From NCBI GenBank assembly GCA_037133395.1, contig JBAXOG010000002.1, positions 1 through 64,000 of the forward strand: a DNA stretch of 64,000 nt, in the 5' to 3' direction. The notes beneath the pieces were generated by a model, which was given only the letters and a program-made list of their open reading frames with translations, did no database searches and was not told the origin of the DNA. Origin of the DNA: CAIZQW01 sp037133395 (lineage in GTDB: Bacteria > Verrucomicrobiota > Kiritimatiellia > RFP12 > UBA1067). This document shows positions 35,291 through 43,752 of the stretch, piece after piece. Made by a program: the position numbers and the translations under genes. Numbering within the stretch: the first letter of the stretch is position 1; each line of letters begins with the position of its first letter.

Positions 35291-37006
35291 TTACTTTCCG
35301 GCCCTGTAATGGGCACTCACTTGCTCTGGGCTGAGGACGTGATCGTAAATGGCCAACTCGTCCAACTTGCCATCCAAAAAGCTACGCTCATTGAGTTCCT
35401 TGCCTTTTTCATCGAGGGGACGCACTGAAACCCCTGCTTTCGCCGATCGTAGACAGCCTCCGACTTCAATATCCATCGGATTGTTGATAGGTCCGCCGCT
35501 GTCGTCCATCGAGACGGCAACAACACCGTCGACGTAAAGCCGGTTGGCACCCGCGCTGTCGCGGGTCCACACCAGGTGATGCCAGACTCCGTCGTTGATC
35601 CTGAACAACGAGCCCATGAGTTGATCCTCCTTCTTGGTTGGAGAACGCCACTCTTGCTGCGACCCGATACCGACGATCACGCGGCCCTCGTTCTGCCCCG
35701 GCGTGAATGAGCCGCCGGCAAGACTCCAATCAGCACCGAGACCAGGCACATCCTTGCTGACAAGTACCGCATCCCCCGGCCAGTACGTGTTGCTCCAATT
35801 CTCGCTGGTGCAAATCCAGAACTCCACCGAGAGGCTGTTCAAGGATAAGCCCGCATCATGCGGTACGCGCATCAACGCCGAAGAGCCATCGAAGCACGCC
35901 GCCCGCCCACCGATGCCTGGCACCCCAGGAACCGAGCGGACATTGCCGTGATAGCTGCCCGCGCGACGGAGACCGGAACAGTCGACCGTCACCGTGTTGT
36001 TGCTCATCGCCTCTTCTTCGAAACGCCAGAACCCAACCGGCCGGTCCGCCAGCACAAGCCGGGCATAAGAGTTACGAACATCCTGCGGCTCCTCTTTCGG
36101 CAGGCTTCGTACAAAACCTTCACCCACCGAGTTGGTGCTGAACAGGGTCGCGCGTCCGTCCGCGTCGATCTGCAATTGCTGTCCTGCCAGCAACTCCGTG
36201 GCATTGCGCACGTCACCCGTGCGCGATATCTGCTCCATCAGTTCTTGAGAAGACTCCACTTTCACCAAGCCTGTGAAGGTGTGGACCTGGCTCGCGCCGG
36301 ACTCCTCGGCCCTGATTCCAAACTCGGTTCCGAAATCCACCACCCGTGAGCTGGGCGTTTGGACGACGAACCCGATGGCTTTCTTGGGAACCATGCACGT
36401 TACCGCGCCGGTTCGAAGGAAGGCCCGGTCACGCGACTGGATCTCCAACACACTCGGCCCCTCCAAGATCATCCGGGCGCCGCTGTCGAACTCGATTTCG
36501 CACAACCCTTGAACCAACTGAACCGTTCCGCACGTCAGACGGGTTCCGACCGCCGTCGCCTGCCGGCTGGTGCCCCACAGACATTTCACCGCATTGACCA
36601 GCGTGGCCACCTCGTCGGGTCGAGAAACGAAGGCCCTGCCCGTCACCTCCTGCCGTCCGCCCTGTGACTGGAACCGCAGCACCGCGCCCACCCCCAGCAA
36701 AAGGGCAACCGAAGCCGCCAGCGCCAGCCAGCGCAGCGGGAACCGCGTAGCCTCCTGATACGGCACCGTCACCGGCGCGACAGGCTCTTCCTTCTCATCG
36801 AAAGTCCCGACATGTTCGGATTCCCCCCGATAGCGCCACAGCATGCGTGCATGCAGATGCATGTACTTCACGTAAAACTCCCGTGCGGCAGGATCCGCTT
36901 TCAACCTCTTTTCCAGTTGTGCGTCCTGCTCCGGCGTCGCACGCTCCTCGAGAAGCGTATCGATGAGTTCTTTCAGAACCTCTTGCTCTTTGGCGTGTAT
37001 ACTCAT
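35291..37006 (-). CDS. FecR-LamG anti-sigma-like membrane protein
   Basis: 571 residues from the ATG at 37006. Residues 1-80 are a cytoplasmic zinc-less anti-sigma-type N-terminus (LIDTLLEERATPEQDAQLEKRLKADPAAREFYVKYMHLHARM). A membrane helix follows (LRWLALAASVALLLGVGAVL). Then a FecR domain (ALVNAVKCLWGTSRQA, FDSGARMILEGPSVLEI, VQTPSSRVVDFGTEFGI) and a C-terminal LamG/concanavalin domain (SLNSLSVEFWICTSENW, HHLVWTRDSAGANRLYVDGV, GKLDELAIYDHVLSPEQVSAHY). This layout is widespread in Planctomycetes, Lentisphaerae and Kiritimatiellota, where it pairs with an ECF sigma factor. The LamG part probably senses a glycan or surface state. It overlaps the sigma gene by 4 bp (ATGA). Confidence 0.88.
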   Translation of the reverse strand: MSIHAKEQEVLKELIDTLLEERATPEQDAQLEKRLKADPAAREFYVKYMHLHARMLWRYRGESEHVGTFDEKEEPVAPVTVPYQEATRFPLRWLALAASVALLLGVGAVLRFQSQGGRQEVTGRAFVSRPDEVATLVNAVKCLWGTSRQATAVGTRLTCGTVQLVQGLCEIEFDSGARMILEGPSVLEIQSRDRAFLRTGAVTCMVPKKAIGFVVQTPSSRVVDFGTEFGIRAEESGASQVHTFTGLVKVESSQELMEQISRTGDVRNATELLAGQQLQIDADGRATLFSTNSVGEGFVRSLPKEEPQDVRNSYARLVLADRPVGFWRFEEEAMSNNTVTVDCSGLRRAGSYHGNVRSVPGVPGIGGRAACFDGSSALMRVPHDAGLSLNSLSVEFWICTSENWSNTYWPGDAVLVSKDVPGLGADWSLAGGSFTPGQNEGRVIVGIGSQQEWRSPTKKEDQLMGSLFRINDGVWHHLVWTRDSAGANRLYVDGVVAVSMDDSGGPINNPMDIEVGGCLRSAKAGVSVRPLDEKGKELNERSFLDGKLDELAIYDHVLSPEQVSAHYRAGK

Positions 37007-37533
37007 GTGCAAATCTCCTCTGACAAACGGCGGGTGATGCAGTCATACAGCAATCCGCGAATCCGCCTCAATTTCTTATAAACCGTATCCATCGGACACT
37101 GGAGATCTCTCGCCACGTCCTTCACAAAAACACGTGTCTGGTAACAGCGCTCTACCAAATCACGCTCTTCCGTCGGTAACTTTTTCATGCACTGTTCAAG
37201 CGCACTGGCTCGGCGCTCCAATTCATCGGCTTGGTTTAACTGCTCCTCGGCAATATTTTCCAGCAGCTCTGCATCCCAATTCACGACGGGGCTGCGCGTC
37301 TGCCGCTTGCGGTGATCCAACACCTTATACAAGGCAATCCGGCACGCCCAAGCGTAAAAACTCGTGCCGGGCTGGAACTCACTAAAGCGCCGAAACAGCA
37401 CAAGATAAGTCTCCTGCAGAATATCATCCGCATGTGAATGATTTCTCAGCAGGGAAATGATAAACCCATAAAGACGAGCTTGGTTAGCCAGTAGCAACTG
37501 AATGAATTGTTCGTTGGTTTTTGTATCATCCAT
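37003..37533 (-). CDS. ECF-type RNA polymerase sigma factor
   Basis: 176 residues from the ATG at 37533 (GGGAG, 6 bp spacing; the ATG at 37539 touches the site). Sigma region 2 is at LYGFIISLLRNHSHADDILQETYLVLFRRFSEF. Region 4 is at LPTEERDLVERCYQTRVFVKDVARDLQCPMDTVYKKLRRIRGLLYDCI. It belongs to the group of sigma factors paired with FecR-LamG proteins in PVC bacteria. Likely targets are the surface and glycosidase genes downstream on the same strand (inference). Confidence 0.92.
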   Translation of the reverse strand: MDDTKTNEQFIQLLLANQARLYGFIISLLRNHSHADDILQETYLVLFRRFSEFQPGTSFYAWACRIALYKVLDHRKRQTRSPVVNWDAELLENIAEEQLNQADELERRASALEQCMKKLPTEERDLVERCYQTRVFVKDVARDLQCPMDTVYKKLRRIRGLLYDCITRRLSEEICT

Positions 37534-37655
37534 ATACATCTCCCGTGAGCCACACCTCGTTGAATTCCGATCACAACCATCATTACTTTCTAGCTTACCT
37601 CATTATGTATATTGACACCATAATTAAAAATGTGCGTTAAAATTCAAAAAAATGT

Positions 37656-37677
37656 GAAGCGAATACGCTTGTACCTT
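37656..37677. repeat. 22-bp dispersed repeat with a small hairpin, copy 1
   Basis: GAAGCGAATACGCTTGTACC starts this 22-base sequence, which recurs at 52819-52840 with one mismatch. It contains the hairpin AAGCG-AATA-CGCTT and in both places sits beside a TGCSTTAT octamer array. Confidence 0.7.
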
Positions 37678-37679
37678 AT

Positions 37680-37703
37680 TGCGTGATTGCCTTATTGCCT
37701 TGT
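37680..37703. repeat. 8-bp tandem array (TGCSTTAT family)
   Basis: Three units: TGCGTGAT, TGCCTTAT, TGCCTTGT. Part of the 518-bp gene-free gap 37534-38051 between the sigma factor and the HzsA-related gene. Confidence 0.65.
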
Positions 37704-37829
37704 TTATTGAAAACTGCGGCTCACCAAGATCCGGTCCGGCAGTGGCCGGACCGGACCCTACCTTTCGACGAGGACTTGGGACACGGGACCTGGGACTTGC
37801 AGGAACAGTCGCGTTTTCGTACTAGCGAC

Positions 37830-37907
37830 TCAATCGGTCAACCTTGTCAATGCGGTCAGTCGCGTTAGTCGCTCACTCAGTCAATCGGTCAAGGGGTCAA
37901 TCCGTCA
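37830..37907. repeat. Degenerate 8/9-bp tandem array (GGTCAATC family)
   Basis: The trinucleotide TCA (once TTA) recurs ten times with steps of 8, 9, 9, 9, 8, 8, 8, 8 and 8 bp, in contexts such as GGTCAATC, GGTCAACC and CCGTCACA. No ORF covers it. Just after it, 37945-37983 holds a loose CGCCTGCC/GGCAGCCAGGCG inverted repeat. Confidence 0.65.
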
Positions 37908-38015
37908 CAAACCGAGATAGCGCGTAGCGCGCAAGGTAGGTAGAACCGCCTGCCACGCCGTAGCCGTAGTGTAGGCAGCCAGGCGCTCGTCCCTCCCAAA
38001 AGCGACTTCTCCCAC

Positions 38016-38039
38016 CATTCCATTATTCCAGCATTCCAA
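38016..38039. repeat. 8-bp tandem array (CATTCCAN family)
   Basis: Three units, CATTCCAT, TATTCCAG and CATTCCAA, end 12 bp before the stop codon of the HzsA-related gene. Confidence 0.65.
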
Positions 38040-38051
38040 TGCCGTTAACGC

Positions 38052-40958
38052 TTACTCGACTGCTGTTTTATATTTGATGCGCTTGTTCATGTAGAGGTCA
38101 TATTTTTCGCGCTCGCCGTCACTCCAGGCGCCAGCCTCCGTATAGTTTTCGCAGAAGGGCACGCAGAGGTCAACCCACATCGCGATAACAGCGACTTCTT
38201 GGGCTGTGATGGTCTTGCAATGGCCAGCATCCAGCTTTTTAAAGAACGGACTGGTATTCGATCCTTTGAAATAGGGCGGAATCAGTTTGACCGTCGAAGC
38301 CGCAGTGATCCAGTTTAGCAACTCGTGGTCTGCATTGCCGCGCCAACGCTGGCCCCCCTTCTTCTCATCTGAACGTGAATGAGTCAGTGTCAAATAGGAC
38401 TGCAACCAGGTGCGTTTCGCACCCGAGTCCAATACAGGCGTCTTTGTCAAATCATAGGTTCCTGGAAGTTTGTCTCCCTTTCCATCATGACACTTCACGC
38501 AATGACGGTCGAGAATCGGCTGAACTTCCTTGGTAAAGCTGAAGCCGCGCTTGGGCCCATTGATCGGTGCCAAGGCCTGTGCGCCTGTGGCTAGCGCTTT
38601 TGTGGTGCTTTTCTTATAGCTGGAGGGGACGCTATTCTTATTCTCATGGCATCCGACGCACGAAGCATTCTCGCCCTGTTGAAGTGTTGTCCAGCTTCGC
38701 ATGGTCTGAACCATACGTCCCTTTTCATCCAGCAAAATAAAGTAAATCGGCTTGCAGGATTCTGTCTTGAAGAAGACAGATCCGTCCTCGTAGACCTTTG
38801 CATCGCCCACGAGTATCTTCGGATCCCACGCGCCATTACCAATCGCAACAGGCGTACTCACCAGCGCACCGCCACCCGGCCCTCCATTGCCATTATTGCC
38901 AATGCCTGCCACGCGGAATTCAAGCTCAGCAACGCGCAGCGTCTTAATGGTGCCGCGCTTTACATCCTTCATGGGCTCGCCTTCATACACGTCCTGAATA
39001 TAGAAGGAACCCTCTCGCTTGCCGTCCTGCACCATGGAGGGGCGTTGCAACGGACGCTTACGTGGAACAAGCGGCACCGCACGTCCGCAAGCCAAGCCCA
39101 GACGCGAGGCAAGTATCTCACGTTTGCCATCGATATCCATCCAGTAAATACCAAAGCCTGTCTTGCGATCACGGTCACGACGACCTCCGCCCTTCGCGCC
39201 CCAGCCGATGGGATTGTACGTCACCACCAGTTGCTTCTGGTCGATCGGATAGGGATAAGCAAAGAGATCGTTTTCTTGTCCATAGCCATCGATGCGGATC
39301 GGATCTATTGCCGGCGGCGGACGGACAGGCGCCACAATCGTGATGCCTTCCGTTTCTTGACGTCCCTTGGCGGGCTCAATGAAAATCAGCTCGCCCGGCT
39401 GGAAGGAGTGATGTCCCGTTGCAATAGCAAAGATGTTCGGCGACCCCGGAACAGCGCGGGCATGCGCAATGGTCGTCGGAAACCAGGAATTTTCGCCATA
39501 GACCGCAGTCTGTGCGGTGCCGTCTGGGAACATCTGGAACAAGGGCTGAGGATACATCTGGGAACGGTCATTGTATTCCCAGCGCGTGTACAGAATGCGG
39601 TTGTCCCACGTGAGGGTCGGATAGTTATCATGTACTTGGTCAAAAGCCATGCGCCGAATGTTTTTCCCGTTGGCGTCGCACCCATACAGGTTACTCACCT
39701 CTGTCCACCAGCAATCAACCGTCTGCATACAACGCGAAGAGTTAAAGATAATCTTTCCATCGGCAAGATAACACCCTTCATAATCTGCGACCCCCACGCC
39801 CTCCGTAAGCTGACGCATCTCTCCAATCTTCGTCCCAGTAGCATCCAAGGTGCATTCATAAAGATGGTAGTCATCCTCGCGGTCAGACTTTTTCCACGAG
39901 AACATGATCTTCTTGCCGTCAAAGTCCACATCGACATCACGAATGATTCCTTCCTTTGTCTCCAAAAGAATGGTCTCTTTCCAAAGTCCGTCCGGTGTCG
40001 CGTCTGCAAGGCAGAGCTGACCGCCAGCCCCAAAATTGCGTTCCGCCTGAGCATCAGAGACGGCTTCCGTATAGGCATAGTGTGATCCGCCCATCACAAA
40101 GTGACGCGCATAGACAAGCCTCGGCATGCCGCTAAAAACAGGTTTCAGACGAGCGGCGCGACGCGCCAAGCAAACCTTGCGATAAAAAGCGAGCATGGCC
40201 TTTACGTCATTTCCAGCAGGTACTTGCTCGGTATTCCATTTGCCACCCACATTCGTCCGCACGTCAGCCAGAGCCGCTTCCATGGCAACCTTCAGTTGCG
40301 CAACGCAATCCCCCTTATTTAGCAAGGCCATTCCATAATTATCCTTTAAATCTTGGCGCAACCAATCAGCCAGCAACTCATCGCTCGTCTCAATCGCATC
40401 CCAAAGCTGATGATATGTCTGAGCCTTCTTCTGTAAGGGTTGCCCCAACAACTGTTCAACAAAAACAATAGCTTCTTCAGGGGACGAGACGGACGGACGA
40501 GGCCCGATATTTACATCAATCCCCTGCCCGCCCGAAGTCTGCAAGCAATGAACAGCAATGAAATTCTGTCCCTCTTTCAGGGTCGCTTGCGCCTCCTTCG
40601 AGATGGAAAATTCACGATATTCCGTAATATACCCCTTCGTCTCACAAGCCTTTAAACCATTGATATAGACGGTCGCATCCTCATCGTGGATCATCTTGAG
40701 GACACACGGGATTATCTTCTTAGGTTCCAATTGGAATGCGCGACGCATCCAAATATCTTTTGTGCGCCACTCGGTCTTCACCTCAATATTCGGCGTGCCG
40801 GGTGTACCAAAGGGGCTTTCGCCCTTCTTCCAGGCGTCATCCTTAAAGTCCTGCTTAAACCAATCGTCAGCAGGCTTTATAAAGGTATACTTCCACTCAA
40901 CAGCCTGTGCAAAAAATGTCGCCCCTAAACACCCCATAACAAATAATACTTTTCTCAT
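38052..40958 (-). CDS. HzsA-related c-type cytochrome protein
   Basis: 968 residues with a signal peptide (to about FFAQAVEW). Residues ~20-140 look like a galactose-binding-type jelly roll (TVYINGLKACETKGYITEYREF, FIAVHCLQTSGGQGIDVNIGPRP). The middle is a beta-propeller with PD40-like strands (KIMFSWKKSDREDDYHLYECTLDATG, KIIFNSSRCMQ, YPTLTWDNRILYTRWEYND). Two haem c sites follow, CVGCH at about residue 767 and CVKCH at about 820; the second belongs to a planctomycete-type cytochrome segment (FTKEVQPILDRHCVKCHDG). NCBI names such proteins HzsA-related, after hydrazine synthase alpha, but they occur widely in non-anammox PVC bacteria. It is periplasmic; the reaction is unknown. Confidence 0.82.
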   Translation of the reverse strand: MRKVLFVMGCLGATFFAQAVEWKYTFIKPADDWFKQDFKDDAWKKGESPFGTPGTPNIEVKTEWRTKDIWMRRAFQLEPKKIIPCVLKMIHDEDATVYINGLKACETKGYITEYREFSISKEAQATLKEGQNFIAVHCLQTSGGQGIDVNIGPRPSVSSPEEAIVFVEQLLGQPLQKKAQTYHQLWDAIETSDELLADWLRQDLKDNYGMALLNKGDCVAQLKVAMEAALADVRTNVGGKWNTEQVPAGNDVKAMLAFYRKVCLARRAARLKPVFSGMPRLVYARHFVMGGSHYAYTEAVSDAQAERNFGAGGQLCLADATPDGLWKETILLETKEGIIRDVDVDFDGKKIMFSWKKSDREDDYHLYECTLDATGTKIGEMRQLTEGVGVADYEGCYLADGKIIFNSSRCMQTVDCWWTEVSNLYGCDANGKNIRRMAFDQVHDNYPTLTWDNRILYTRWEYNDRSQMYPQPLFQMFPDGTAQTAVYGENSWFPTTIAHARAVPGSPNIFAIATGHHSFQPGELIFIEPAKGRQETEGITIVAPVRPPPAIDPIRIDGYGQENDLFAYPYPIDQKQLVVTYNPIGWGAKGGGRRDRDRKTGFGIYWMDIDGKREILASRLGLACGRAVPLVPRKRPLQRPSMVQDGKREGSFYIQDVYEGEPMKDVKRGTIKTLRVAELEFRVAGIGNNGNGGPGGGALVSTPVAIGNGAWDPKILVGDAKVYEDGSVFFKTESCKPIYFILLDEKGRMVQTMRSWTTLQQGENASCVGCHENKNSVPSSYKKSTTKALATGAQALAPINGPKRGFSFTKEVQPILDRHCVKCHDGKGDKLPGTYDLTKTPVLDSGAKRTWLQSYLTLTHSRSDEKKGGQRWRGNADHELLNWITAASTVKLIPPYFKGSNTSPFFKKLDAGHCKTITAQEVAVIAMWVDLCVPFCENYTEAGAWSDGEREKYDLYMNKRIKYKTAVE

Positions 40959-41015
40959 CCCTGTTTCCCCTTATCGTATGAACCTTGCCGCCTAAAGGCG
41001 GAACTCCAAACAAAA

Positions 41016-41039
41016 CACTAACGCACTAACGAACTAACC
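41016..41039 (-). repeat. 8-bp tandem array overlapping a gene's 3' end
   Basis: On the plus strand CACTAACG, CACTAACG, AACTAACC. On the coding (minus) strand this is GTTAGTGC/GTTAGTTC, close to the GTTATTGC rotation of the array at 13387. It encodes the last residues (SSLVR) and the stop of the 2-hydroxyacid dehydrogenase. Confidence 0.65.
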
Positions 41040-41971
41040 TTCTCACCCTTCAACACCTTGATGATGTTGTCAACCGCCATGATCCCCATACCCTTGACTG
41101 CTTCAGCCGTATGCGCGCCCGTGTGCGGCGTAAAGATCACATTCTTCAATCCCTTTAGCGGCGACACCAACAGCGGCTCCTGCTCAAACGCATCCAACCC
41201 GAGGCCACCCAGTTGCCCGCTGACAACCGCTTGCGCAGCCGCCTCTTCATCAATGAGCCCGCCCCGCGCGGTATTGATAATGATAGCACCCTTTTTCATC
41301 TTTGCAATACGTTCCGCATGGATCATGCGTTTCGTCTCGTCGTTTAAGGGCACATGCAAGGAAACAAAATCAGATGTGGTGATCACTTCATCCATCGTCT
41401 TCTTTGCAATACCGTTCGCAGAAGCAAACGACTCATCAAAGAAGGGATCATACGCAACCACCGTCATACCAAAAGCGATTGCGCGTTTCGCAAGATTTTT
41501 GCCAATGGCTCCAAGGCCCACAATGCCGAGGGTCTTGCCATTCAGCTCCATACCCTCATTCCGTGGCCACTCCCCAGCCTCCACGGCCTTGTGCAGACGG
41601 GGAATATTGCGCGCGACACAGAGCATCAATGCGAACGCCAATTCGCAGACTGCCACGGCATTGGTGCCTGGGGTATTGGTCACAATAATACCTCTGCGCT
41701 TGCATGCTGGCAAGTCCACGCGGTCAACACCCGCGCCATAGCGACTAATGACTTTCAGACTTGCAGGTGCTTTTTCAATGACCTCAGCGGTGATGTAGTC
41801 GAGACCCGCCACATATCCATCTACCCCCTCAAGGCGGGCAAGGATCTCTTCGGGTTGAAGAGGCTTCCCTGTTTCGTTGTAAACCACTTCATCTGCAAAT
41901 GCTTCAAGTGTTTTCCTGGCTTGCGCATTTTCAGGTTTCAGAAAAGATGTGGGCGTCGCTAATATTTTCAT
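41018..41971 (-). CDS. D-isomer-specific 2-hydroxyacid dehydrogenase
   Basis: 317 residues from the ATG at 41971 (GGAGGGG site). NAD-binding motif GLGAIGKNLAKRA (about residues 145-157), with the catalytic Arg in NTARGGLIDEE, the Glu in AFEQEPLL and the His in FTPHTGAHT. It looks like phosphoglycerate dehydrogenase-type enzymes (short form, no ACT domain) and probably reduces a keto acid or oxidises a sugar acid. It is the last gene of an eight-gene minus-strand operon. The C-terminus is formed by an 8-bp repeat array. Confidence 0.88.
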   Translation of the reverse strand: MKILATPTSFLKPENAQARKTLEAFADEVVYNETGKPLQPEEILARLEGVDGYVAGLDYITAEVIEKAPASLKVISRYGAGVDRVDLPACKRRGIIVTNTPGTNAVAVCELAFALMLCVARNIPRLHKAVEAGEWPRNEGMELNGKTLGIVGLGAIGKNLAKRAIAFGMTVVAYDPFFDESFASANGIAKKTMDEVITTSDFVSLHVPLNDETKRMIHAERIAKMKKGAIIINTARGGLIDEEAAAQAVVSGQLGGLGLDAFEQEPLLVSPLKGLKNVIFTPHTGAHTAEAVKGMGIMAVDNIIKVLKGEKVSSLVR

Positions 41972-41982
41972 GGTCCCCTCCG

Positions 41983-42585
41983 TTACTTCCATTTCGGATT
42001 GTCAATCGCTGCGGGCAGACCATCCTTCTCAACCAGAAGTTTACGATAACCCTTGGTTTCAATGGTACCGTAATCATGTCCGGCGTCCGCACGAAAAACA
42101 AAGAACGTAAAAAGCGGCTCCGTTGCACTGACGTTGATACTGCGATGCGCATAGCGTTTAGGAACGTAAACAACCTTGCCGGGCGTCAATTCCTGCGCAG
42201 ACCAATCGCCTTCAGGGTTTTCCAGCAACATATAACCATGACCGCCCATACAATAATAAATCTCCGCAGTATCCAGAATCGTGTGAAAATGTCCCTTGGT
42301 CATGAAATACTCATGCCCCACCTTTCCAGGATAAGTAATGGAACAGCCAAAGGCAAGGTCGCCCGCATGCTCTGGCACCCCCATTTCATGAAATTCATAG
42401 ACAACAGGATCGCCCTGCTTGAGCATTTCTGCATACGCAACATCATCCGCAAACATGCCCTTCATCTGGCTTAATTTGCGCTGGGTTGTCGCCTTCTTGT
42501 CAGACGCTCCTGTCTTCAAATTAAAATCAATCAGAAATCCCCGTTCATAATCAAACGGATTTTCACTCGCATTAAAACTTGCCAT
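41983..42585 (-). CDS. Cupin-type glucose-6-phosphate isomerase
   Basis: 200 residues from the ATG at 42585 (AAGG, 6 bp; the ATG at 42591 touches it). The sequence YPGKVGHEYFMTKGHFH and the later AEIYYCMGGHGYMLLE and KRYAHRSIN give the metal ligands His, His, Glu, His of the archaeal-type cupin PGI family. The enzyme normally interconverts glucose-6-phosphate and fructose-6-phosphate. In this operon it may isomerise another phosphorylated aldose/ketose pair (inference). Eleven bp before the dehydrogenase gene. Confidence 0.85.
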   Translation of the reverse strand: MASFNASENPFDYERGFLIDFNLKTGASDKKATTQRKLSQMKGMFADDVAYAEMLKQGDPVVYEFHEMGVPEHAGDLAFGCSITYPGKVGHEYFMTKGHFHTILDTAEIYYCMGGHGYMLLENPEGDWSAQELTPGKVVYVPKRYAHRSINVSATEPLFTFFVFRADAGHDYGTIETKGYRKLLVEKDGLPAAIDNPKWK

Positions 42586-42615
42586 ATTCATCCTTGTCTA
42601 TAACTTCAATGGAAT

Positions 42616-42647
42616 TGCCTTATTGCCTTATTGCGTTATTGCCTTAT
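42616..42647. repeat. 8-bp tandem array (TGCSTTAT family)
   Basis: Four units: TGCCTTAT, TGCCTTAT, TGCGTTAT, TGCCTTAT. Located in the 207-bp gap between the AroE-like and cupin isomerase genes, inside an operon. The rest of the gap shows only a GGCGGATGTGCCGCC-type inverted repeat near 42770. Confidence 0.85.
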
Positions 42648-42792
42648 TGAATTCGTGTGGTTCGTGTTATTCGATGCTAAAAAGTTACTCTTTCGTTTAT
42701 GGCCGGGGTCTCACTGCCAACTGCTACTGCCTACTGCCACCCTGTCCGCCGTAGGCATCGCGAAGGCGGATGTGCCGCCTCGGGTGGCTGGC

Positions 42793-43752
42793 TTACCTTC
42801 TATTGAACTCAGATGCCACACGGTCACACTCTTTCAGCAAGGCGCCCTCGATCTTGAGATCAAACACTTCAGCAATGACCGATGTCCAACCGTAAATGAA
42901 GTACATCCAGCCATCCTCGACATAAAGGTTGCGGTCTGCCTTCTGCTCCAACCCCTGATGCATGAAGCGCAGGTCTCCGCGATAGTTAATCTCCCAAACT
43001 AACGCGTTTTGCGGAAACTTCGCGGCATCGGTCAGCGGAGATCCTGGACGGTCTTTACCGAGACCAGTCGCATTAATGATGAGGGATCCTTTGGGCATCT
43101 TGTGTAACACGGTGTCATTCTGCCCAGGATCAGGCGTGAGAAAATACTCACATACTGTCTGTCCCTTTGTATTGAGCAGGGTCTTATTGATATGTTCAAT
43201 TTCATCCAAGCGAGGCTTGCTACGATTCGCAACAATAATCTTGGATGGGTAATTGCCTGCGAATGCATCGCGCAGAAAGTAAGAGCACATGGAAATCGCG
43301 CTGCCACCTGCACCCATGATAAAAACACCGGCCTCCGGATTAGTTTTCCAGTAATTTTTGGGGACAAATTCTTCAAGTGCCAAACCACAGGTAATTGGAT
43401 CCTTGGCATGGCCGCACAATTTTGCCCCGCGCTTTGAAATGGAAGAGAGTTCGCCGAACTGCGTGGCATACGGATCAAGATAGTCGAACATGTCCTTGCA
43501 GGCGTCAAAGAGGTCAATCTTGTGCGTTGTCACCAGCGCACCCATGGAGAGCGGATCTTCTCTTAAAAACTTCACAACCTTACGATAAACTTCGGGGTCC
43601 GCATGAATCGTGATATCAATGCCCTTCATGACCGTATTTTTCAACCCCAATGTCTTGGCCCATTCCGGAAAGACCTTCATGATGGATGAACTTCCAGTCG
43701 TCACGCCAATAAAGTACATCGTCGGTTGTGTCGCTGGCTCAAAGTTAAACAT
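42793..43752 (-). CDS. Shikimate dehydrogenase-like oxidoreductase
   Basis: 319 residues. The N-terminal substrate domain ends in GALVTTHKIDLFDACKD, where Lys corresponds to the catalytic Lys of AroE. The Rossmann motif is FIMGAGGSAISMCSYFLRDAF, followed by IIVANRSKPRLDEIEHI. Two features argue against a true AroE: the N-terminus lacks the SxS shikimate-binding motif (here TTGSSSIMKVFPEWAKTLG), and it is longer than the usual 270-290 residues. An AroE-like enzyme in a sugar operon probably acts on a different polyol or keto acid. AAGGAG site; overlaps the phosphotriesterase-like gene by 8 bp. Confidence 0.82.
   Translation of the reverse strand: MFNFEPATQPTMYFIGVTTGSSSIMKVFPEWAKTLGLKNTVMKGIDITIHADPEVYRKVVKFLREDPLSMGALVTTHKIDLFDACKDMFDYLDPYATQFGELSSISKRGAKLCGHAKDPITCGLALEEFVPKNYWKTNPEAGVFIMGAGGSAISMCSYFLRDAFAGNYPSKIIVANRSKPRLDEIEHINKTLLNTKGQTVCEYFLTPDPGQNDTVLHKMPKGSLIINATGLGKDRPGSPLTDAAKFPQNALVWEINYRGDLRFMHQGLEQKADRNLYVEDGWMYFIYGWTSVIAEVFDLKIEGALLKECDRVASEFNRR

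Noticed and set aside
38646..40085. 479-codon plus-strand open frame opposite the HzsA-related gene
   Set aside because: It is the antisense shadow of a gene with clear domains and haem motifs; its translation shows no recognisable family and no ribosome site.
42793..43752. Authentic aroE of the shikimate pathway
   Set aside because: The shikimate-binding SxS motif is not at the N-terminus, the protein is longer than usual, and it sits inside a sugar-type catabolic operon.
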